Of a stretch of 37,643 bases of DNA, positions 9,201 to 17,354 are shown piece after piece. The stretch lies in NCBI GenBank assembly GCA_905235285.1, contig CAJOLI010000012.1, forward strand, positions 1 to 37,643, read 5' to 3'. The translations under genes and the position numbers were made by a program. Under the pieces are notes generated by a model. That model did no database searches. It was given only the letters and a program-made list of their open reading frames with translations, and was not told the origin of the DNA. This DNA is from an uncultured Bacteroidaceae bacterium (GTDB lineage: Bacteria; Bacteroidota; Bacteroidia; Bacteroidales; Bacteroidaceae). How positions within the stretch are numbered: position 1 is the first letter of the stretch; each line of letters begins with the position of its first letter.

Positions 9201-9950
9201 GCACGCACCTGGAACACCCTCGAGACCTACGTCGGTTATTCCGATGGTGACGGCCGCCGTGGTAGCCTCTTCATCGAGGAGGTTGAGGATGTCGCTTCCG
9301 ACTACGAGAAGACCGACTTCGTCTTCCCCGCATATCCCGGAACCTACAGCGTACGCTGCTATCCTATGACTGTCAAGGCTACCGATGCTTCCGAAGGCCA
9401 GATGTGGACCGTTGCCAGCCTCGAGCATAACGACAACCAGGTTACCATCACCCTTGGTAAGATTGAGACCAACGAGGCTTCTGCCGGACGTCCGTTCATC
9501 TACATCAAGAGCGGCGAATATGTTGCTCCCGACGATCGCGCCATTGACGATGAGCCCGAATATGCTCACTTCACTTACAAGTTCGATCCTCAGGCTGAAC
9601 TCATGACCGAGGGCTTCCTCAAAGGTGCTGACCACCGCATCGAAGTAGGCCAGGGTGCTATTGTCTTCAACGAGGACGGCACCACGAAGTTGACCGTTAA
9701 TGGTGAATTTGTCAGCGCAGATGGCGCTTACATCAGCGAGGGTGAGGATGCTCCGTTCGCACGTCAGACTCAGGTTGAGGTTGTCCTCGACGAGACCATC
9801 GAGGATGGCATCAACGCCGCTCTGAGCAACGTAAGCCGCACTGGCAACATCTACACTATCGATGGCCGCCTCGTAGGTCGTGGCAACATCAACAGCCTCA
9901 CCCAGAAGGGCGTATACATCATCAACGGCACTAAGGTTACCGTGAAGTAA
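6243..9950 (+). CDS. Secreted multidomain protein with two discoidin-like domains
   Basis: A 1235-residue protein. Residues 1-22 form a signal peptide ending near SAQ. Residues ~30-203 and ~528-680 are two F5/8 type C (CBM32/discoidin)-like domains, shown by paired blocks HYLQVKI..FEFTRRS..DHTTEWSVQGTND and HYLQVEL..DHTTSWSIYGSNN, then KGY(Q/K)YLR(F/I)YS. Residues ~290-478 (starting GYYRIKG) and ~813-1030 (starting KWYRFRLG) look like beta-trefoil or lectin-like regions; helical spacers of FIVAR type (~205-285, ~690-805) separate them. The C-terminus has IYTIDGRLVGRGN and then KGVYIINGTKVTVK, a sorting-tail type widespread in Prevotella and reminiscent of type IX secretion C-terminal domains. 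No catalytic motif was recognised, so it is probably an adhesin or carbohydrate-binding surface protein. It is paralogous to the next gene. Confidence 0.8.
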   Translation: MKRIYLLFAMLLGLFGLTDMSAQSVSAFTPDYDNPIITDVLAQLYGDAGELNPCTDSGEGSVWPLVGLPCPDEYAVGREYASDFWHSDWHHNSQTPGTHYLQVKILDPESLPELIMFEFTRRSVGSDHTTEWSVQGTNDLNAAKEDCEELAYFYTPYSNNTETLQSGAFDAKGYQYLRFYSENQAGDNGARGYFHMTRFQLYPALVKGEFEQAIEVMNNAYDRLGAQQYNFPIGAGPGMYDEDAYNAFMEALDQLTNEKIILSAEDPLAAAEQMVADAEAKLEALKETRNLDYSIPTGYYRIKGAMQYTNNVKTGEDADGNPITESQVVDKFLMGHEQDGKLWAAWFSLDQFQDNSSDIIEGKARSLWRIENKGDGTYDFVNAYKDGRFTHINRSTHAEMTNTADTTLMALDPVYTDDWDGITWVNIRSAKQDANDFFYVHQEGHSEGKGVNGFIVGWSSSFNAASFNPGASEWIFEPVDDAEAAQIIADWAPLKDKDSMIRDIRQMISQAKDSINVAKDATTIKLITEASQFSSPYSQNDLGNADGGNLSDGVLIDGKTDNFWHTYWGGGDVEQHFHYLQVELKEPVDQPISYFFSRRSGAGNDHTTSWSIYGSNNPDADESEWEELMTWDTPYGSDNESFTSEPFDTKGYKYLRIYSDATTNNRGYWHISECQFSYQEPNPTSQFLAMGATATNLEEIVERLDAVDNSDLTTADYDAIKAAYDAFMAKFVNPAALRNAIAAVENRPSIVKQGTDPGYWASDSAGAALAALIEQAKAYDAAGAYTDAQSEKFIADFEANNDLESSAIKVKEGKWYRFRLGTEDEYAENGWSTGGCETSNRTIDGEVIGYYDEAIFGKYAVVANQEEEVIDYDDNGNDVMGRRVVPISASELATVGQDQRIYVDAEEDIQVPDLALFRFVNIGDSAYVIQNKATGLFLSANRNTNNSGYVRLSVRPSQFVVDAIGWGANKIVARDLAGRNQEPLHFARTWNTLETYVGYSDGDGRRGSLFIEEVEDVASDYEKTDFVFPAYPGTYSVRCYPMTVKATDASEGQMWTVASLEHNDNQVTITLGKIETNEASAGRPFIYIKSGEYVAPDDRAIDDEPEYAHFTYKFDPQAELMTEGFLKGADHRIEVGQGAIVFNEDGTTKLTVNGEFVSADGAYISEGEDAPFARQTQVEVVLDETIEDGINAALSNVSRTGNIYTIDGRLVGRGNINSLTQKGVYIINGTKVTVK

Positions 9951-9992
9951 GCCACAACGACACTCGCAGCGCCCAGCGCGCTAACAATAATG

Positions 9993-10023
9993 AAGGCCAC
10001 CCCACGTCGGGGTGGCCTTTTTC
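9993..10023 (+). terminator. Terminator of the first secreted-protein gene
   Basis: A perfect 11-bp stem AAGGCCACCCC / GGGGTGGCCTT (9993-10003 with 10009-10019) with a 5-nt loop and a T run. Confidence 0.93.
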
Positions 10024-10108
10024 GGCTCTCGGCCTCTATTTTAGTTAAAAATACGTAAAAGGGTGGCGGTCTCGGCCTTCGTCGTCACAACTATCCGAAA
10101 TAAAAGCC

Positions 10109-10116
10109 TATCTTTG
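10109..10116 (+). promoter_or_regulatory. -7 box of the second secreted-protein gene
   Basis: TATCTTTG matches TAnnTTTG exactly, giving a leader of roughly 95 nt to the ATG at 10213. The -33 region is not consensus. It implies that the paralogues are transcribed separately. Confidence 0.6.
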
Positions 10117-10212
10117 TCTCGCATGCGAACGTACGCTCCCCGATCCCCGATGTACGACTACAGACTACACACCTATTTCAATCTTTTATTATTAACTTAA
10201 TCCCTTAACCGT

Positions 10213-13200
10213 ATGAAGAAAATCTACTTCCTTTTAGCGCTGTTTCTCTCCTTCTTCGGAGCAGCAGCGGTTCAGGCTCAGGACGATGAAATCGTCGTCG
10301 AAATCAGCAAGAACACCGGCGGCTGGACAGCTTCTGGCAGCCCGGCTTATGCCAACGAGTATGAGACCAAGGACAAAGAGCACGGCATCCGCATCAAATG
10401 TGTCCACAACAATATGACGTTCTGGGATGGGACATGGCTCTCTATTTACAGCGCCTACTCATCCTCACAGACCTACGACTACACTATCACGTCGCTCTCA
10501 AAGACTCACTACATCGGCAAGGTCGAATTTGATTTCACTCCCGGTAAGCACCCCAGCCACCCAATCGGCCCTATCTCTGTGCAAATCGATGAGAGTACGG
10601 CTCGCGCAGAAGTTGGCAATACCGAGCATTTCGAATTCGTCAACGAAGACGACAACAGCAAGACTCAGCTCGTCCTCACCGTAAGCTCCGATGAGACCAG
10701 CTACCACGCCTTTGCCAACACCTCTAACTTCTATATCACTCTGAAGCCCCGTCCTGCAATCGACGTGGCTTGGGACAAGCTCATCGAGATTATGGACGCC
10801 CATGATTTCGAAGAGGAGCAGTTCCCCTCCGACGGCACTCCCGGTTCTTACGACGCAGCAGCTGCTGAGGCCTTCTTCACGGCCCTTGCCGCAGCCCACG
10901 CTCTTGAGAATGAAGACCCCGAGGCCCTCACCGAGGAAATGCTTGCCCAGCATGGTCAAACCATTATCGATACTTACGAGGTTCTCTTGGCATCGAAAGT
11001 TCCCTACGACAACGTTGCCGACGGCTACTATCGTTTCCGCACAGGTCTGACCTACAGCACCGGCGACAAGTACATGTATGCTATCGAGCAGGTCAACTCC
11101 AACGGCTCGGTTTACTACTATTCTATGTGGGCAACTCCCGACGAGGGCGATGCAACGGACGCTGCCTCCATCCTCTGGAAGGTCTCGAAGAATGGCAAGG
11201 GCTACGATGTCGTTCCCGCCATCTATCCTGAGCAGCACTTCAATGCCCTCTCCGTCAATCGTCTGACATCGGGCAGCTCTCAGATTCCCCGCATGACCGA
11301 GGACGGCGCCGGCGAACTGATCTTCGACCCCGCCGCTACCATTGACGGTATTACCTATTTCAGCATCTACGCATCAGGCGACGATCCTTCGAGCAACGTT
11401 CGGTTCCATCAGAATGGCCACAGCAGCGGTGCAGGCAGCTACGGTTACGTCATCGGTTGGTACAGCACCTACACTGCAGTTTCCGGCCCCGGCGCATCAG
11501 AGTGGTACCTCGAGCCCGTGAGCGATGCTGAGGTTGAAGAAATCCTCGCCGCCTATGAGCCTATCCGCCAACAGAAGGAACTCACCACAGCTTACAACGA
11601 GCTGAAGGCTACCGCTGATAAGGAGCTCACCGACTCCAAGGAACTTCAGTACTCAGCCCTGATTACCGAGGTCGATCAGCTCAGCTCGCCCTACACCTCT
11701 ACAGCTGAAGGTTCTATTGCAGATCTTATTGACAACAACAGCTCGACCTATTGGCACTCCGATTACTCCGTAAATCCGGGCTACCACGTCCACTATCTGC
11801 AGGTAGCCCTTCACGAGGGTGGCTACGGCGAACTACAGCTGTCGATGACCCGCCGCAACGGTGCTGGCAACGACCATATCACCCAGTGGGGCGTATTCGG
11901 CAGCAACGACCCCGCCGCTGCTGACGAGGATTGGGTTGAACTGGCTTCGCTCGACATGCCTTTTGCTAACAACACAGAAACAAAGACCGCCACGTTCGAC
12001 TCGAAGGGCTATCAGTACCTCCGCTTCTACATCGACCGCACAACGGGCGGTGAGACCCGCGGCTTCGGCCACTGCAGCGAGTTCCAGCTCTTCCAGATTG
12101 AGATGCCCGAGACGTCGCAGTACGCCATTATCGGCGAGCCCGCCAAGGCTCTTGACAACCTTCTTAAAGAGCAGGCCACCATCAATCCCAACGAGGTAAC
12201 TCAGGAAGAATTCGACGCCCTGAAGGCTGCCTATGATGCTTTCAAGGCTCAGTTCGTCGATCCGACCGAGCTGCGCGAGGTCATCGCCAAGGCAGAGGCC
12301 TTTGCCGACGGCATCGTCATTGGCTCCAACCCCGGCACCTGGAACAGCGGCTCCGTAGCCGACCAGCTGCAGCTGACCTTAGCTGACGCCAAGGCTTACG
12401 ACGATGCTAAGATCTACAAGCAGGCAACCAGCCAGGACTTCATCACCAAGATCAACAACCTGCTCGACGGCGTGCTCGAGGCTGCCAACTCCATCAAGAC
12501 AGATACGTGGTATCGCTTCCGCTTCGGCTCTGAGGAGACCTTCATTGCCAATGGTTGGGACACTGAAGCCGGCGCTGCTGTCGTTGGCAGCGACGAGTCC
12601 GTTCAGGACGAAGCCCTTTGGGACAAGTATGTCGTAGCAGCCCGCGTAGAGTCTAACGACGGCGTGCGCTCCGTACTGCCCATCTATACCGAAGAAGCAC
12701 TCCTGGGCACTGGCCTCTTCGTCGATGCTTCCGACGATATTCAGGATGCTGAGCTCGCTCAGTTCCGCTTCATCGCCGTAGGCGACACCGCTTACATGAT
12801 TCAGAACCGTGCCACGGGTCTCTTCGTGAAGGCTGCCGGCACCACGGGCGGTGTCACCCTCGACCTGCACCCGACGCTCTTCACTGTTTCGCCACTGGGC
12901 TTCGGCTTTAACCTCATCGCCGCTAAGGACCTCGAAGGCGCTAAGCAGAACTACCTCCACGTAGCTCGCAACTACAACCAGCTCGTCACCTGGGACGCCT
13001 CAAACGTAGGCAGCCGCAGCAGCCTCCTCATCGAAGAGATTGGCAGCGCAGCCGGCTACACCGAGCCCGGCTTCTACATGGAAATTCAGGCTGGTGCCCT
13101 CTATGCTATGTGCTATCCTGTAGACATCACCGTAGAGGAAGGCAACGGCGCCCTCTACAGCGTTGAGAAGGTCGAAGGCACACACGTCACCTTCGCTGCC

Positions 13201-13704
13201 ATCAACAAGGTCGAGGCAGGCCATCCGTTTGTTTACAAGTTGGGCGAGGTTGAGGAGTACAACGACGATAACACGCCCGACTTGGTAAAGTTCCACCACG
13301 GCTACGACCTGGAGCCCAAGGCTCAGGAGGGCGCTAACTTCGTCGGCACCTATGTCCAGAAGACCCTCGGCGAAGGTTACATCGTCACCGGCGGTGCTCT
13401 CCGCGCAATTCTTGGCATATACCACAACAACGAGCCGCTCAACCAGCTCTTCATGACTGAGGCCTTCATCACCAACGGCGTCAACGCCCACGGCGCTTAC
13501 ATCATTCCTGAGGAGGGCGCTATAGGCGCTGTCACCTTCGACTTCGACGGCACAGAGGACGGCATAGCCATCGCTACCGACAACGTCCGTCGCGACGGCA
13601 AGGTTTACAGCATCGACGGCCGCATCATAGGCACTGCTGAGAACTTCAGCGGTATCAGCAAGGGCCTCTATATCATCAATGGTGCAAAGGTCGTGGTGAA
13701 GTAG
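10213..13704 (+). CDS. Secreted multidomain protein with one discoidin-like domain
   Basis: A 1163-residue protein with a signal peptide at 1-23 (ending VQAQ). Residues ~25-182 form a beta-rich domain (starting EIVVEISKNTGGW) that has no counterpart in the preceding paralogue, which carries a discoidin-like domain there. From ~185 onward the architecture matches: helical spacer, region starting GYYRFRTG (~269-430), F5/8 C-like domain (~484-620: HYLQVALHEG, NDHITQWGVFGSND, KGYQYLRFYID), FIVAR-like helices (~625-750), a region starting TWYRFRFGSEETF (~763), then a tail VYSIDGRIIGTAEN plus KGLYIINGAKVVVK. Many aligned stretches, such as ASEWYLEPVSDAEVEEI against ASEWIFEPVDDAEAAQI, show gene duplication. 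Probably a surface glycan-binding protein; no enzyme motif seen. It has its own promoter and terminator. Confidence 0.8.
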   Translation: MKKIYFLLALFLSFFGAAAVQAQDDEIVVEISKNTGGWTASGSPAYANEYETKDKEHGIRIKCVHNNMTFWDGTWLSIYSAYSSSQTYDYTITSLSKTHYIGKVEFDFTPGKHPSHPIGPISVQIDESTARAEVGNTEHFEFVNEDDNSKTQLVLTVSSDETSYHAFANTSNFYITLKPRPAIDVAWDKLIEIMDAHDFEEEQFPSDGTPGSYDAAAAEAFFTALAAAHALENEDPEALTEEMLAQHGQTIIDTYEVLLASKVPYDNVADGYYRFRTGLTYSTGDKYMYAIEQVNSNGSVYYYSMWATPDEGDATDAASILWKVSKNGKGYDVVPAIYPEQHFNALSVNRLTSGSSQIPRMTEDGAGELIFDPAATIDGITYFSIYASGDDPSSNVRFHQNGHSSGAGSYGYVIGWYSTYTAVSGPGASEWYLEPVSDAEVEEILAAYEPIRQQKELTTAYNELKATADKELTDSKELQYSALITEVDQLSSPYTSTAEGSIADLIDNNSSTYWHSDYSVNPGYHVHYLQVALHEGGYGELQLSMTRRNGAGNDHITQWGVFGSNDPAAADEDWVELASLDMPFANNTETKTATFDSKGYQYLRFYIDRTTGGETRGFGHCSEFQLFQIEMPETSQYAIIGEPAKALDNLLKEQATINPNEVTQEEFDALKAAYDAFKAQFVDPTELREVIAKAEAFADGIVIGSNPGTWNSGSVADQLQLTLADAKAYDDAKIYKQATSQDFITKINNLLDGVLEAANSIKTDTWYRFRFGSEETFIANGWDTEAGAAVVGSDESVQDEALWDKYVVAARVESNDGVRSVLPIYTEEALLGTGLFVDASDDIQDAELAQFRFIAVGDTAYMIQNRATGLFVKAAGTTGGVTLDLHPTLFTVSPLGFGFNLIAAKDLEGAKQNYLHVARNYNQLVTWDASNVGSRSSLLIEEIGSAAGYTEPGFYMEIQAGALYAMCYPVDITVEEGNGALYSVEKVEGTHVTFAAINKVEAGHPFVYKLGEVEEYNDDNTPDLVKFHHGYDLEPKAQEGANFVGTYVQKTLGEGYIVTGGALRAILGIYHNNEPLNQLFMTEAFITNGVNAHGAYIIPEEGAIGAVTFDFDGTEDGIAIATDNVRRDGKVYSIDGRIIGTAENFSGISKGLYIINGAKVVVK

Positions 13705-13749
13705 TTCATCGGACATAGCTCTACGCTCTCGCGTAGATATATCAGCCAA

Positions 13750-13786
13750 GGAGCTGTGGCGGAAAACCTCGCCACAGCTCCTTTTC
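13750..13786 (+). terminator. Terminator of the second secreted-protein gene
   Basis: A perfect 12-bp stem GGAGCTGTGGCG / CGCCACAGCTCC (13750-13761 with 13770-13781) followed by TTTT. Confidence 0.92.
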
Positions 13787-13878
13787 ATTTCAGTTGCCGA
13801 AAACATTCGGCTGTGTGCATTATAAGACAGCCCACCTTCCGTTTACCTGAAGTCGTGCCTACAACGCTATCGTTCAGT

Positions 13879-13959
13879 GGACGATGATTATTGCGCATCT
13901 GAGTTTTAGCGGACAGCAATAATTGCAATTCAAAGAAATTATATCGGACAGTAATAGTC
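13879..13959. repeat. Three spaced GGACrrTAATARTNGC-like repeats upstream of the M60 gene
   Basis: This lies in the 430-bp gap before the peptidase gene. Related motifs start at 13879 (GGACGATGATTATTGC), 13911 (GGACAGCAATAATTGC) and 13946 (GGACAGTAATAGTC), spaced 32 and 35 bp apart, about three helical turns. A weaker match (CGGATATTACTCG) lies at 14047 between the promoter elements. They may be operator sites for a regulator of the peptidase gene; this is inference. The rest of the gap is AT-rich and holds only the promoter. Confidence 0.35.
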
Positions 13960-14037
13960 AGTTTTTGATTTAGACGTCCACTCTGCAGAGATTTGAGTTA
14001 AAAAAACGTGTTTTTCATTTTTTTAATTCATAATATA

Positions 14038-14067
14038 TTGCCGTGTCGGATATTACTCGTATATTTG
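14038..14067 (+). promoter_or_regulatory. Consensus Bacteroidetes promoter of the M60 peptidase gene
   Basis: A -33 TTG (14038-14040) and a perfect -7 TATATTTG (14060-14067) are separated by exactly 19 nt. The leader to the ATG is about 60 nt. Confidence 0.75.
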
Positions 14068-14134
14068 TCCCGCAATAGGGGCGCTTTGTGCGCAAACCTA
14101 TGTCTATCTTGCCAATAATACTAACTGAATATTC

Positions 14135-17100
14135 ATGAAAAAGTTCTACCTCTTCTTTTTCGCTTGCCTCGCAGCGGCAAGCAGCATCATGGCAGCCAGC
14201 GTGCCTACGGGGCTTGTGCGCATCGTGAACCGACGCACCGCCACAGCTTACCTCACGGCCAACACTCCAGGCACTGCCATCGCCACCAACAAGGTGAATA
14301 CTGCCGGCAACCTTTCGCAGATATGGATTATCGATGCCAAGAGCGACGGCTACATCGTTCGAAGCGCCAACACCGGCGAGTACCTCAACGAGACCTGGGA
14401 ATCCCCCAGCAGCGGCAGCACCGTAGTTTACATCCAGAGCAGCCCCAACGCAACCGGCTATTTCAACATCTCGTCGAAGAGCGACTTCAGCGGGCAGTCG
14501 TGCCTCAACAAGACGAACTCGGGCACGGGCATCACCAAGTGGAGCTACTCGGGCGACTCCGGCAGCGACTGGAAGATTGAAGCCGCCACCGACGTCGATG
14601 AGGCCGCCGTGCTCGAGAACATAGCAGCTAAGACAGGCTACGTCAGCGAACTGAGCGAAGGCAAGTATTACCGCTTCATCTCATACTATGGTCTTGCCAT
14701 GCATGCCCCCGACGATGCGGGCGGCGACATCAAGGCCGAAGAACTCAATGCCGACGACATCTCGCAGTACTGGACCCTCGAGAAGAGCGGCGACAGATGG
14801 CTGATAAAGAACCTGCTGACACAGCGCTACATCAACCGACAGACACAGACCAGCGTACCCTTTACCACCACCGCTCAAGCCAACGTGGCTTTCAACATCG
14901 AGTCAATCAACAGCAAGTGGGAGTCGCTGTGGAAGATCTACTACCCGGGCGATAACCGCGGCCTGCACGATGCCGCCACGCAGAGCCACAACGTAGTGCT
15001 CTGGAGTCATGATGCCGCCGCCAGCGCTTGGTCCATCCAGGAGGCTGAGGTCTCGCAGGAAGCAATCGATGCGGCCCGCGAGCGTCTGGCCGAGTACGAG
15101 GCTACTATAGGTAAGTACAACGAGATAGTAGCCAAGAAGGCAGCCCTCCAGACCGCCCTCAACAACCTCTTCGAGGACAAGGCCTGCACGACGCTCAAGG
15201 CTGACATCGCTGCCCTGAGCGACAGCGAGCTGGCCGCCAACGCCGACTTCGCCACCCTCACTGAAGACATGCAGGCCATGGTACTCAAAGTGAAGAACGA
15301 CACTTGGCAGCAGTACACCAACACCTCCACAGGCTACACCGCAGGCTACGAGAAATTCTTCCGCATCGCCGACTATCATGTTTACAGCCACGACGAGGAG
15401 ATGGCCAACGCCAGCAACTTCACGATGTCGAATCCCTTCGGCCGCCTCTCAGGTCCAACAGGTATCGTGGCTAACAAGGGCGACATCATCTACGTCTACG
15501 TCAGCGCCAATCCCTCGAGCTATGCCGAGCTCTACGTCGAAGACGTGAGCACCGACGGCGTGGCCGGCAACCACCCTACAGGCGGACTCACGCAGCTCAA
15601 GGCGGGTCTCAACCTGCTCCAGTTTGGCGAGCAGAAGATGCTCTACGTGCTCTATCGCGTGAGGGCGGGCACCTCCTCCGTTTACCGCCGCCTCGCCCGC
15701 CACAACGACATCACCGTGCACATCGAAGGTGGAGCCCTCAATGGCTACTGGGATGCCACACGCGGCATGACCAACGCCGACTGGAAGCTGCTGCAGCAAC
15801 AGCTGCTCAAAGCCAGCCCCTTCCTCAACCTCAAGACCGAGCGCCTCGTCTTCCAGATGGATGCCGACCTCGTCAAGGCCGCAGAGCCTAATGAGATGGA
15901 AGGCCTGATGCACATCTGGAACACCGTCTGCGCCAACGAGGACCGCTACATGGGCGTCGAGGACTTCGACGGCGTGTACAACAACGTCTGGAACTGCTTC
16001 AGCGGCGCCAGCTCTTACATGCACTCCACGACGCGCGGCACATGGTACACCGAGAGCACCATCCCCACCATCATGAACTACAAGACCATGTCCACCAGCG
16101 CCGGCAACCTTTGGGGACCCAGCCACGAGATAGGTCACAACCACCAGGGCAGCATCAACGTCATAGGCACCACCGAGAGCTCCAACAACCTCTTCTCGAA
16201 CATCAACACCTTCGAGAGCGGAATCCTCAGCTCACGCCGTTGGTATCCTCACCAGAACTTCGACTATATGCTCAACCAGACACCCTGGCTCGGACGTGAC
16301 ATCTGGATGACCACGGGCTTGTTCTTCCAGCTTTACCTCTACTTCCACGCTGCCCACAACGACGATGAATTCCTGCCCAACCTGTTCCGCCAGATGCGCA
16401 AGAAACCCATCAACAAGTGGAGCGGCTCCGGCGGAAGCGGTCCTACGTCCTACGGCAGGGACGACTACCTGCACCTGGCCAAGATGATTTGCGACGTCGC
16501 CAAAGCCGACCTCTCGGAGCTCTTCGAAGCCTACGGTATGTTCATCCCCGTGACCAAGTACGAGGTCAGCGACTATGCCTCCTACACAGTCACTACGACG
16601 CAGGCCGACATCGATGCCGCCAAGAAATATATGCAGAAGTATGAGAAGAAGCTCGGCAACATCATGTTCATCGACGACCGTATCATCAAGAAGCGCGCCG
16701 ACAAAGACAATATCTTCGGTTGCGTGCCCGCGAGCGACGGCTACACGCGCGCCAACGATGAATACCCCTACCTCATGGCAACCACAACATCGCCCTACAT
16801 CGGTGGTGACTACGAGGCTTTCGCTCCCGACGCCAAGCCTGTCACGGACGACTGGTACCGCGTCTCGGGCAAGAACATAACCTTCCAGGGCACCAAGAAC
16901 TACGCCGGCCATAAGTTCTACGACAAAGACGGCAACTTCCTGTGGGCTACCAACAAGCGAACAGCCCAGCTCCCCGACGTCATCACGAAGCTCGGCATTG
17001 AGAACGTCGTCATCATGACCGCCAACTACGACATGACCGACACCGTCTGCACCAACACGCAACCTGAACCCGACGCCATCTCTGACATCCAGGCCGGCGA

Positions 17101-17203
17101 CAGCGTTGGCAACCACGAAGTGTTTGACATCGCAGGCCGACGCGTCGACCACGTCTCACGAGGCATGTACATCATCAACGGCAAGAAAGTTGTCGTAAAA
17201 TAA
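14135..17203 (+). CDS. Secreted M60-like (enhancin/mucinase) zinc metallopeptidase
   Basis: A 1022-residue protein. A signal peptide covers about 1-20. Residues ~22-150 and ~170-310 are two ricin-type beta-trefoil-like domains (repeated QxW-type ends: SQIWIIDAKSD, SQYWTLEKSGD, ESLWKIYYPGD, SAWSIQEAE). After a helical spacer (~315-400), the M60/PF13402-type catalytic region contains HEIGHNHQ (H664, E665, H668) followed by a glutamate (E681), matching the HExxHx(8-28)E signature. Characterised relatives cleave O-glycosylated mucin-type proteins; the two N-terminal lectin-like domains would target the enzyme to glycans. The C-terminus (EVFDIAGRRVD, then RGMYIINGKKVVVK) matches the tails of the two preceding secreted proteins, implying the same export route. 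Its promoter and terminator are clear. The host substrate is inferred. Confidence 0.88.
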   Translation: MKKFYLFFFACLAAASSIMAASVPTGLVRIVNRRTATAYLTANTPGTAIATNKVNTAGNLSQIWIIDAKSDGYIVRSANTGEYLNETWESPSSGSTVVYIQSSPNATGYFNISSKSDFSGQSCLNKTNSGTGITKWSYSGDSGSDWKIEAATDVDEAAVLENIAAKTGYVSELSEGKYYRFISYYGLAMHAPDDAGGDIKAEELNADDISQYWTLEKSGDRWLIKNLLTQRYINRQTQTSVPFTTTAQANVAFNIESINSKWESLWKIYYPGDNRGLHDAATQSHNVVLWSHDAAASAWSIQEAEVSQEAIDAARERLAEYEATIGKYNEIVAKKAALQTALNNLFEDKACTTLKADIAALSDSELAANADFATLTEDMQAMVLKVKNDTWQQYTNTSTGYTAGYEKFFRIADYHVYSHDEEMANASNFTMSNPFGRLSGPTGIVANKGDIIYVYVSANPSSYAELYVEDVSTDGVAGNHPTGGLTQLKAGLNLLQFGEQKMLYVLYRVRAGTSSVYRRLARHNDITVHIEGGALNGYWDATRGMTNADWKLLQQQLLKASPFLNLKTERLVFQMDADLVKAAEPNEMEGLMHIWNTVCANEDRYMGVEDFDGVYNNVWNCFSGASSYMHSTTRGTWYTESTIPTIMNYKTMSTSAGNLWGPSHEIGHNHQGSINVIGTTESSNNLFSNINTFESGILSSRRWYPHQNFDYMLNQTPWLGRDIWMTTGLFFQLYLYFHAAHNDDEFLPNLFRQMRKKPINKWSGSGGSGPTSYGRDDYLHLAKMICDVAKADLSELFEAYGMFIPVTKYEVSDYASYTVTTTQADIDAAKKYMQKYEKKLGNIMFIDDRIIKKRADKDNIFGCVPASDGYTRANDEYPYLMATTTSPYIGGDYEAFAPDAKPVTDDWYRVSGKNITFQGTKNYAGHKFYDKDGNFLWATNKRTAQLPDVITKLGIENVVIMTANYDMTDTVCTNTQPEPDAISDIQAGDSVGNHEVFDIAGRRVDHVSRGMYIINGKKVVVK

Positions 17204-17246
17204 TGTTCAGGCAACCAGGCAAGTGCCGGACCGCCTGAAAGCTCTA

Positions 17247-17282
17247 TGCCGCAGCCATCAGACGATGACTGCGGCGTTTTTT
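17247..17282 (+). terminator. Terminator of the M60 peptidase gene
   Basis: The stem GCCGCAG / CTGCGGC (17248-17254 with 17269-17275), extended inside by CATC/GATG pairing, is followed by six T residues. Confidence 0.9.
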
Positions 17283-17303
17283 GTTATTTTTTTCCCTTAA
17301 TCC

Positions 17304-17334
17304 TTTGTCCTTAACGCAAGTTCTATTATTTTTG
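17304..17334 (+). promoter_or_regulatory. Consensus promoter of the DUF6057 / CxxCH operon
   Basis: TTTG (17304-17307) and TATTTTTG (17327-17334) lie exactly 19 nt apart, with the ATG about 20 nt further on. This is the only good promoter seen before the four-gene run 17355-23763. Confidence 0.75.
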
Positions 17335-17354
17335 CAGTCAAAAGCAGAAAGGAC

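Noticed and set aside
6411..9635. Long minus-strand open frames (453 and 446 codons) opposite the first secreted-protein gene
   Set aside because: Shadow frames of a clear secreted protein with signal peptide and domain structure; no start signal or homology.
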